This document shows, piece after piece, positions 6,679-12,567 of a stretch of DNA of 17,847 nt. Source of the stretch: Bacillota bacterium (GTDB lineage: Bacteria > Bacillota > Clostridia > Tissierellales > Peptoniphilaceae); NCBI GenBank assembly GCA_023393715.1, contig JAEXCD010000005.1, positions 1-17,847 of the forward strand, written 5' to 3'. The notes under the pieces were generated by a model. That model was given only the letters and a program-made list of their open reading frames with translations. It was not told the origin of the DNA and ran no database searches. The position numbers were made by a program, and so were the translations under genes. How positions within the stretch are numbered: the stretch's first letter is position 1; the number at the start of each line of letters is the position of its first letter.

Positions 6679-8019
6679 ATGGATTTTTTTAGCATGAAGC
6701 GTCAGCGCAGTCTCGAAACGGCGGCGCCGCTTGCAGATCGGCTGCGCCCGCGGTCGCTCGATGAGATCGTCGGACAAAAGAAGCTCATTGGCGAGGGGCG
6801 CCCGCTGCGCCGCCTGATCGAGGCGGACCGCATTCCGTCGATGATCTATTTTGGGCCGCCGGGGACGGGAAAGACGACGTTGGCTTCGGTTATCGCACAG
6901 GCGACACATAAAACCTTTGAAAAGATTTCTGCTGTGACAAGCGGCGTTAAGGAAATCCGGGAGGTCATCGCAAATGCCGAAGAACGCCTCGGTTATGAAG
7001 GCGAGCGGACGATCCTGTTTATCGATGAAATTCACCGATTCAACAAGAGCCAGCAGGATGCTCTGCTGCCCTATGTGGAAAATGGGACGGTCATTCTGAT
7101 CGGCGCGACGACGGAAAATCCGTTCTTCGAAGTCAATAAGGCGCTGATATCGCGCTGCCAGATTTTTGAGCTTCATTCGCTTGCCGACGAGGAACTGTCT
7201 GCGTTGATTGACCGGGCGCTCACGGATACGCAGCGGGGGCTGGGGAAGGAGCCGATCGTGCTGACGAAGGAAGGGCGCGAGGCGCTCATCCGCTCCTGTG
7301 GCGGCGATGCGCGCGTACTGCTCAATTCGCTCGAGATTGCCGCATTGTCCACGGCCCGGACGGACGGTCATATCGTGCTCACGGAGGAAGCGGTCCTGTC
7401 GAGCGTACAGAAAAAAATCGTGCGCTATGACAAGGGCGAGGAGGAGCATTACAATACGATCTCCGCCTTTATCAAATCGGTGCGCGGCTCGGATCCCGAC
7501 GCGGCCGTTTACTACCTGGCGCGCATGCTGGCCGGCGGAGAGGATCCGCTCTTTATCGCGCGGCGGCTGGTGATTCTGGCGTCGGAGGATATCGGCAATG
7601 CACAGCCTCTGGGGCTGGTTTTGGCCAATTCCTGTTATCAGGCGTGCAGCAAAATCGGCATGCCGGAGGCGCGGATCATTCTGGCGCAGACGACGACGTT
7701 TTTGGCGTCCTCTCCGAAGAGCAATGCGAGCTATCTTGCGATTGACGAGGCATTGTCGTATGTTCGCGAGCACGGTGCGGAGGATATTCCGAATAAGCTG
7801 AAGGATGCGCATTATTCCGGCGCCGCGAAACTAAACCGCGGGGAGGAGTATTTATATCCGCACAACTACCCGCAGGGCTATGTGTTGCAAAATTATCTGC
7901 CGGATGGGATAATAAATGGGTCATTCTACCGGCCGAAGGACATTGGCGAGGAGGAAAAGCTCCGCCGATACCTGGCCGGTTTACGAAAAGAGCAAGGGGG
8001 AGAACATCGTGCTGATTAG
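6679..8019 (+). CDS. rarA: Replication-associated recombination protein RarA (MgsA) AAA+ ATPase
   Basis: RarA is a clamp-loader-like AAA+ ATPase that acts at stalled replication forks and gaps. The 446-residue protein shows the N-terminal PLADRLRPRSLDEIVGQ stretch typical of RarA and RuvB relatives, Walker A GPPGTGKT at 59-66, Walker B with FIDEIHRFN at 114-122, sensor 1 GATTENP at 142-148 and an SRC arginine-finger motif at 158-160. The C-terminal oligomerisation region carries the family's hallmark YLYPHNYPQGYVLQNYLPD stretch near residues 393-411. The start is supported by TAAGGAG 7 bases upstream of the ATG. The gene follows the nrdR terminator by only 28 bases with no promoter that I can recognise. 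Its last 11 bases overlap the start of asnS. Confidence 0.96.
   Translation: MDFFSMKRQRSLETAAPLADRLRPRSLDEIVGQKKLIGEGRPLRRLIEADRIPSMIYFGPPGTGKTTLASVIAQATHKTFEKISAVTSGVKEIREVIANAEERLGYEGERTILFIDEIHRFNKSQQDALLPYVENGTVILIGATTENPFFEVNKALISRCQIFELHSLADEELSALIDRALTDTQRGLGKEPIVLTKEGREALIRSCGGDARVLLNSLEIAALSTARTDGHIVLTEEAVLSSVQKKIVRYDKGEEEHYNTISAFIKSVRGSDPDAAVYYLARMLAGGEDPLFIARRLVILASEDIGNAQPLGLVLANSCYQACSKIGMPEARIILAQTTTFLASSPKSNASYLAIDEALSYVREHGAEDIPNKLKDAHYSGAAKLNRGEEYLYPHNYPQGYVLQNYLPDGIINGSFYRPKDIGEEEKLRRYLAGLRKEQGGEHRAD
7994..8003 (+). promoter_or_regulatory. Ribosome binding site deciding the asnS GTG start
   Basis: AAGGGGGAGA lies inside the end of rarA, about 6 bases before the GTG at 8009. 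The first residues from that GTG (LIRQLYREYDQYGQQEVELQGW) match the usual AsnRS N-terminus. A longer frame from 7916 would add 31 residues with no family resemblance. Confidence 0.75.
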
Positions 8020-9391
8020 ACAGCTATACCGCGAATACGATCAATACGGCCAGCAAGAGGTGGAGTTGCAGGGGTGGGTGCGCAATTCGCGGTTTTCGAA
8101 AAATGTCGGTTTTATTGAGCTCAACGACGGTTCGTTTGGCAGGACGGTGCAGGTCGTGCTGCCGGCGGAGCTGGAAAACTTTGACGAGGCCTCTCACTGG
8201 GGGCTGTCTTCTGCCGTGGAGGTGCGCGGCGTAGTGGTACTGACGCCTCAGGCAAAGCAGCCTTTTGAGCTTCAGGCGAGCTCCATTCGTCTTTTGGGCG
8301 CGGTAGCTTCGGACTATCCGCTCCAGAACAAGCGCCAGACCTTTGAGTTTTTGCGCACGATGCCGCACCTTCGTTCCCGTACCAATACCTTTCAGGCGGT
8401 TTTCCGCGTCCGCTCGGAAATAGCCTATGCGATTCACCGTTTTTTCCACGATCGCGGCTTTACGTATATTCATACACCGATTATTACCGCCTCCGATGCC
8501 GAAGGCGCGGGGGAGATGTTCCGCGTGACGACGCTGGACGGGAAGGACGTACCGCGGCTCGAGGACGGTACGGTTGATTATGCACAGGATTTCTTCGGGG
8601 CATCGACGCATTTGACCGTCAGCGGCCAGCTTGAAGCGGAGGCCTTTGCCCTGTCGCATCGAAATGTCTATACATTCGGTCCGACCTTCCGGGCGGAGCG
8701 CTCGAATACGACGCGCCATGCCGCCGAGTTCTGGATGATTGAGCCGGAAATGGCCTTTGCCGATCTCGACGACCTCATGGAGAATGCGGAGAGCATGGTT
8801 AAATACGTCATCGATCACGTGCTGAACGTACTGCCGGAGGAAATGGCCTTTTTTAATTCCTTTATCGACAAGGGCATTATTGAGCGGCTCACAAAGGTGC
8901 GCGATTCCCATTTCCGCCGCATGACCTATACCGAAGCGATCGGTATTCTGGAAAAGGCGCCGGTGAAATTTCAGTATCCGGTTCACTGGGGGACGGATCT
9001 GCAGTCGGAGCACGAGCGTTACCTCACGGAGGAGGTGATTCGGGGACCGCTGTTTTTGACGGATTACCCGAAGGAGATCAAGTCGTTCTACATGCGGCTC
9101 AACGAGGATCAGAAGACGGTCGCCTGCTGCGATATGCTCGTTCCGGGAATCGGGGAATTGATCGGCGGCTCGCAGCGCGAAGAGCGCGCGGAGGTGCTCG
9201 AGCGTATGATGGCCGAGAAGGGCCTGCCGAGGGAGAATTACCAGTGGTATGTCGATTTGCGCCGTTTCGGCGGCTGCAAGCACAGCGGCTATGGCATGGG
9301 CTTTGAACGCATGGTGATGTATATGACGGGAATGACGAATATTCGCGACGTGCTGCTGTATCCGCGCACGGTCAATTCCATGCATAAATAG
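8009..9391 (+). CDS. asnS: Asparagine--tRNA ligase
   Basis: AsnRS is a class IIb synthetase that charges tRNA-Asn. From the GTG start it has 460 residues, the normal bacterial length. An N-terminal OB-fold anticodon-binding domain covers about 16-100 (VELQGWVRNSRFSKNVGFIEL). The catalytic core includes GASTHLTVSGQLEAEAFAL near 197-215, motif 2 FRAERSNTTRHAAEF at 227-241 and motif 3 GYGMGFERMVMYMTG at 427-441, with E433 and R434 as the ATP-binding pair. The HAAEFWMIEPE sequence and the short insertion DGKDVPRLEDGTVDYAQDF are typical of AsnRS rather than AspRS. It overlaps rarA by 11 bases and is followed 10 bases later by leuS. No T-box leader is present, in line with its internal operon position. 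Confidence 0.97.
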   Translation: MLIRQLYREYDQYGQQEVELQGWVRNSRFSKNVGFIELNDGSFGRTVQVVLPAELENFDEASHWGLSSAVEVRGVVVLTPQAKQPFELQASSIRLLGAVASDYPLQNKRQTFEFLRTMPHLRSRTNTFQAVFRVRSEIAYAIHRFFHDRGFTYIHTPIITASDAEGAGEMFRVTTLDGKDVPRLEDGTVDYAQDFFGASTHLTVSGQLEAEAFALSHRNVYTFGPTFRAERSNTTRHAAEFWMIEPEMAFADLDDLMENAESMVKYVIDHVLNVLPEEMAFFNSFIDKGIIERLTKVRDSHFRRMTYTEAIGILEKAPVKFQYPVHWGTDLQSEHERYLTEEVIRGPLFLTDYPKEIKSFYMRLNEDQKTVACCDMLVPGIGELIGGSQREERAEVLERMMAEKGLPRENYQWYVDLRRFGGCKHSGYGMGFERMVMYMTGMTNIRDVLLYPRTVNSMHK

Positions 9392-9395
9392 GAGG
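9390..9395 (+). promoter_or_regulatory. Strong ribosome site overlapping the asnS stop, for the leuS GTG start
   Basis: AGGAGG begins inside the asnS TAG stop (9389-9391) and sits 6 bases before the GTG at 9402. The resulting N-terminus, RAYNPAEIEKKWQKYW, is the standard LeuRS beginning, so the GTG start is secure. Confidence 0.85.
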
Positions 9396-9401
9396 CGTGT
9401 A

Positions 9402-11825
9402 GTGAGAGCGTATAATCCTGCAGAGATTGAAAAAAAGTGGCAGAAATACTGGGCGGAGCACGAGGTGTTCCGTGCGGAGTATGATCCGGATAAGAAAAAA
9501 TACTATGCGCTGGTCGAATTTCCCTACCCATCCGGGCAGGGGCTTCATGTAGGACATCCAAGGCCGTACACGGCGCTGGACGTCGTGGCGCGAAAGCGCC
9601 GCATTCAGGGCTATAACGTCCTCTATCCGATGGGCTTTGACGCCTTCGGCCTGCCCACGGAAAATTACGCGATTAAGACGCACATTCATCCGGAAATCGT
9701 GACGCGGGACAATATTGCCCGCTTCAAGAAGCAGCTGGACGACATCGGCTTTTCCTTCGACTGGAGCAGGGAGGTCAATACGACGGATCCCGATTATTAT
9801 CGGTGGACGCAGTGGATTTTCATACAGTTATTCAAAAAAGGCCTGGCGTATAAGAAAGAGTTTCCGATCAACTGGTGTCCCTCCTGTAAGGTGGGACTCG
9901 CAAACGAAGAGGTTGTCGGAGGCGCGTGTGAGCGCTGCGGCACGCCGGTCGAGCATCGCGTCAAAAATCAGTGGATGCTGAAAATTACGGAGTATGCGGA
10001 CCGCCTGATCGACGATCTGTCCGAGGTGGATTACCTGCCGAGGATCAAGCAGCAGCAGATTAACTGGATCGGCCGTTCGCACGGCTGTGAGGTCGATTTT
10101 GCCCTGGAAGGCTGTGAGGACGCCCTTCGCGTCTACACGACCCGGCCGGATACGATTTTTGGCGCGACGTACATGGTCATTGCGCCGGAGCATCCGCTCA
10201 TCGAGAAATATGCTTCGAAATTACATAATTTGGAGCAGATCGATGCCTATCGGAAGCAGGCGCTCCTGAAATCGGATTTTGAACGCGGCGAGCTGGCGCG
10301 GGAAAAGACGGGCGTTGCTTTGGACGGGCTTCGCGCAGTCAATCCCGCAACGGGGAAGCCGATTCCGATCTGGATTTCCGATTACGTATTGATGAGCTAT
10401 GGCACGGGCGCGATCATGGCCGTTCCGGCACACGACGAACGCGACTGGGCGTTTGCGACGGCGTTCGGTTTGCCGATTACTGAGGTCATTTCGGGAAGTG
10501 CCCGCCCGGTGTGCGACGCGCCCTATACGGAGACGGAGACGGGCACACTCGTTCATTCCGGCTTTCTGAACGGACTTTCGGTCGCGGATGCACAGAAGAG
10601 GATGGCGGAATGGCTGGTGGAGCGCGGCCTCGGACAGCCAAAGACGAACTACAAGCTGCGTGATTGGGTATTCAGTCGCCAGCGGTACTGGGGCGAACCG
10701 ATTCCGATGATCTGGTGTGATGAACACGGCTGGGTCCCTGTACCGGAGGATCAGCTTCCCGTCCGACTGCCGAATGTCGATCAATACGAGCCGACGGACG
10801 ATGGCGAGTCGCCGCTTTCCGCCATTGATGAGTTTGTGCATACGACGTGTCCGATCTGCGGGAAACCGGCGCGCCGCGAAACCGATACGATGCCGCAGTG
10901 GGCGGGCTCTTCGTGGTACTATCTGCGGTACATGGATCCCGAAAATACGGAAATGCCGGTCGGCGCGGAGGCGGAACGCTATTTCGGGCCGGTCGACTGG
11001 TATAACGGCGGGATGGAGCATACGACGCTGCACCTGCTGTATTCGCGTTTCTGGCACAAGTTTTTGTACGATATCGGCGTGGTTTCGACGAAGGAGCCGT
11101 ATCTCAAGCGTACCTCGCACGGGATGATCCTGGGGCGAAACGGCGAAAAAATGAGTAAATCGCGCGGTAATGTCGTCAACCCGGACGACATCGTCCGCGA
11201 CTTTGGCGCGGATACGCTGCGCCTGTACGAAATGTTTGTCGGCGACTTCGAAAAGAATGTTTCGTGGCAGGAGGAGGGAGTTCAGGGCTGCCGCAAGTTC
11301 CTGGAGCGCGTGTGGCGTCTGCCCGAGCTCGTCACTGAGGGAGAGGGATACCGACCGGAGCGGCGCGTCCTGATTCATCAGACGATTAAGAAGGTTACAG
11401 AAGACTACGAAAGTCTGAAGTATAACACGGCGATTGCTCAGCTGATGACGCTGTCGAACGAATTTCGTCAAAAAGGCTCGATGACGCGGGATGAACTGCA
11501 GATGTTTCTCGTGCTGCTCAATCCCGTCGCACCGCATATCACGGAAGAGCTGTGGGAGCAGATGGGCTATGAAGGCGTCCTCGCGCTCAATGCCGTCTGG
11601 CCCGAATGGGAGGAGCGTTATCTGATTGCGGATACGATTGAGATGCCGGTTCAGGTAAATGGCAGAGTGCGCGGCGTTATTGCCATTTCTCTGGAGGAGG
11701 ATCGGGATTGCGTCATCGCCAGAGCGCAGGCGGAGCCCTCAGTTCAAAAATTCTTGGAGGGAAAAACCGTCGTGAAGGTCATTTTTGTGCCGAAGAAGAT
11801 TCTGAATATCGTTGTTCAGGGATAA
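9402..11825 (+). CDS. leuS: Leucine--tRNA ligase
   Basis: LeuRS is a class I synthetase with a post-transfer editing domain. The 807-residue protein carries the HIGH motif as HVGHP at 49-53 within FPYPSGQGLHVGHP. A zinc-binding insertion uses C159, C162, C176 and C179. The CP1 editing domain has TTRPDT at 246-251 and an HDERD motif whose D348 matches the conserved editing aspartate. A second Cys pair (CPIC) and ETDTMPQWAGSSWYYLRY precede the KMSKS loop at 583-587. The anticodon domain and a compact C-terminal extension (MPVQVNGRVRGVI) close the protein. This is the bacterial-type arrangement with the editing domain after the zinc insertion. Start GTG; last gene of the rarA-asnS-leuS unit, followed by a terminator. 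No T-box is present. Confidence 0.98.
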   Translation: MRAYNPAEIEKKWQKYWAEHEVFRAEYDPDKKKYYALVEFPYPSGQGLHVGHPRPYTALDVVARKRRIQGYNVLYPMGFDAFGLPTENYAIKTHIHPEIVTRDNIARFKKQLDDIGFSFDWSREVNTTDPDYYRWTQWIFIQLFKKGLAYKKEFPINWCPSCKVGLANEEVVGGACERCGTPVEHRVKNQWMLKITEYADRLIDDLSEVDYLPRIKQQQINWIGRSHGCEVDFALEGCEDALRVYTTRPDTIFGATYMVIAPEHPLIEKYASKLHNLEQIDAYRKQALLKSDFERGELAREKTGVALDGLRAVNPATGKPIPIWISDYVLMSYGTGAIMAVPAHDERDWAFATAFGLPITEVISGSARPVCDAPYTETETGTLVHSGFLNGLSVADAQKRMAEWLVERGLGQPKTNYKLRDWVFSRQRYWGEPIPMIWCDEHGWVPVPEDQLPVRLPNVDQYEPTDDGESPLSAIDEFVHTTCPICGKPARRETDTMPQWAGSSWYYLRYMDPENTEMPVGAEAERYFGPVDWYNGGMEHTTLHLLYSRFWHKFLYDIGVVSTKEPYLKRTSHGMILGRNGEKMSKSRGNVVNPDDIVRDFGADTLRLYEMFVGDFEKNVSWQEEGVQGCRKFLERVWRLPELVTEGEGYRPERRVLIHQTIKKVTEDYESLKYNTAIAQLMTLSNEFRQKGSMTRDELQMFLVLLNPVAPHITEELWEQMGYEGVLALNAVWPEWEERYLIADTIEMPVQVNGRVRGVIAISLEEDRDCVIARAQAEPSVQKFLEGKTVVKVIFVPKKILNIVVQG

Positions 11826-11846
11826 TCGGGCACTTTTTTTACGGAT

Positions 11847-11885
11847 ATCCTCGCTCTGACGGACGCTCGGAGCGGGGATGTTTTT
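11847..11885 (+). terminator. Rho-independent terminator after leuS
   Basis: The left arm ATCCTCGCTCTGA (11847-11859) pairs with TCGGAGCGGGGAT (11867-11879). This gives a 13-base-pair stem with two G-T wobbles around a 7-base loop. TTTTT follows at 11881-11885. A separate T-run at 11834-11840 upstream has no hairpin before it. Confidence 0.85.
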
Positions 11886-11905
11886 GAACGGTTTTATTTT
11901 TAACT

Positions 11906-11929
11906 ATAAATCCTACTAATTTACTTTAT
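11906..11929 (+). promoter_or_regulatory. Candidate Rrf2/IscR-type operator upstream of the rrf2 promoter
   Basis: An AT-rich imperfect dyad is bounded by ATAAA and TTTAT and has the core ACTAATTTACT at 11915-11925. The core is one mismatch from an ACT-5-AGT dyad, which resembles the centre of the IscR type 1 consensus (ACTRWWWYAGT). It lies 8 bases upstream of the -35 element of the Rrf2-family gene, where autoregulation is common for the family. The outer bases match the E. coli consensus poorly, so this is a suggestion only. Confidence 0.4.
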
Positions 11930-11937
11930 GAAAAACT

Positions 11938-11966
11938 TTGCTAAGTGACCCGGATGTTGCTATAAT
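11938..11966 (+). promoter_or_regulatory. Sigma-A-type extended -10 promoter for the rrf2-family gene
   Basis: The -35 element TTGCTA (11938-11943) and a perfect -10 element TATAAT (11961-11966) are separated by 17 bases. A TG at 11958-11959 makes it an extended -10. The expected start near 11973 gives a leader of about 27 bases before the ATG at 12000. This is the best promoter in the window. Confidence 0.87.
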
Positions 11967-11999
11967 GAGGACAATATAACAGATTGCTGAGGACTTGAC

Positions 12000-12413
12000 A
12001 TGAAGCTGACGACGAGAAGCCGATACGGCCTTCGGGCAATAACCTATATAGCAAAGCATAACGACGGAACGCCTGTACCGCTTTCCAGGATCGCCAATGA
12101 GCTGCAGCTGAGCGATCATTATCTTGAGCAGCTGCTGCGCCTCCTGAAAAAGGACGGAATCATTGAGAGCGTTCGCGGGACGCAGGGCGGGTATCTTTTG
12201 GCAAAGCCGATGGAGTACATTACGGTGACGGAGCTGCTCCAAAGTCTGGAGGGACCGCTGTGGCTTTCGGACTGCGTGCAGGCGGGGGATTGTCCGAACG
12301 GCATGACGAACTGTGCGACGCGGATGATTATTTCAAAGCTGAGCGAGGCCATTCGACAGGCTTCATCACAGATTACGCTGGCTGATATGATTGAGCACGA
12401 AAATGCCGTGTGA
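12000..12413 (+). CDS. Rrf2-family (IscR-like) transcriptional regulator, probable Fe-S sensor
   Basis: This is a winged-helix regulator of 137 residues. It opens with the family hallmark MKLTTRSRYGLRAITYIA, followed by the recognition region (PLSRIANELQLSDHYLEQLL) and the wing with RGTQGGYLLAKP at 59-70. Three cysteines, C92, C98 and C105, lie in the cluster-binding loop, nearly matching C92, C98 and C104 of E. coli IscR, so an Fe-S cluster is likely. The histidine that supplies the fourth ligand in E. coli (H107) has no counterpart; the residues after C105 are A-T-R-M. In related bacteria such genes head iscS-iscU-mnmA units and often lie before alaS. Here it stands alone, with its own promoter and terminators, directly before alaS. 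TGAGGA at 11988-11993 fixes the start. Family assignment is firm; the ligand and target genes are inference. Confidence 0.93.
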   Translation: MKLTTRSRYGLRAITYIAKHNDGTPVPLSRIANELQLSDHYLEQLLRLLKKDGIIESVRGTQGGYLLAKPMEYITVTELLQSLEGPLWLSDCVQAGDCPNGMTNCATRMIISKLSEAIRQASSQITLADMIEHENAV

Positions 12414-12423
12414 ACGTCGCTGC

Positions 12424-12441
12424 ACAGACGGGCGCGTCTGT
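12424..12441 (+). terminator. Hairpin just after the rrf2-family gene, weak terminator or leader element
   Basis: A perfect 7-base-pair stem, ACAGACG (12424-12430) with CGTCTGT (12435-12441), closes a GGCG loop 11 bases after the stop codon. Only CTTT follows, so as a terminator it would be weak. It may protect the mRNA 3' end or act together with the stronger hairpin at 12469-12496. Confidence 0.4.
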
Positions 12442-12468
12442 CTTTGACCGCGAAACAAAGAGTTTTCC

Positions 12469-12496
12469 AAAAGCTATCCGTGTCGGGTGGCTTTTT
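12469..12496 (+). terminator. Rho-independent terminator between the rrf2-family gene and alaS
   Basis: AAAAGCTATCCG (12469-12480) pairs with CGGGTGGCTTTT (12484-12495) across a TGT loop. This gives a 12-base-pair stem with two G-T wobbles, ending in a T-run at 12492-12496. It separates transcription of the regulator gene from alaS. Confidence 0.82.
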
Positions 12497-12514
12497 CTGT
12501 TTCCTGCTTTATGA

Positions 12515-12520
12515 TAAGAT
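12515..12520 (+). promoter_or_regulatory. Possible -10 element for alaS
   Basis: TAAGAT at 12515-12520, or the overlapping TATGAT at 12510-12515, lies in an AT-rich stretch between the terminator and alaS, where a promoter is expected. No convincing -35 sits 16-18 bases upstream (TTTTTC at 12492 is poor). The call rests mainly on position. Confidence 0.35.
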
Positions 12521-12567
12521 AGGCAGTAGTATCATTACTTATTAAGGAAAGAAGGCCGTTTAGAACG

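Noticed and set aside
6481..7812. 443-residue reading frame on the minus strand opposite rarA
   Set aside because: It is the antisense shadow of a strongly supported gene. It is rich in Arg, Leu and His with no recognisable domain and no ribosome site.
8024..9385. 453-residue minus-strand frame opposite asnS
   Set aside because: It mirrors asnS almost end to end, as expected from GC-rich third positions, and has no family resemblance.
10221..11537. 438-residue minus-strand frame opposite leuS
   Set aside because: It is an antisense shadow with low-complexity Arg-rich composition and no motif.
12484..12496. T-box antiterminator element in the alaS leader (GGGTGG seen)
   Set aside because: The GGGTGG is the right arm of a terminator and is not followed by ACC. 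The leader lacks Stem I features and is too short.
12525..12545. Operator-like AGTA-TCAT-TACT repeat before alaS
   Set aside because: Arms are only 4 bases in an AT-rich stretch, which is expected by chance; nothing supports a site.
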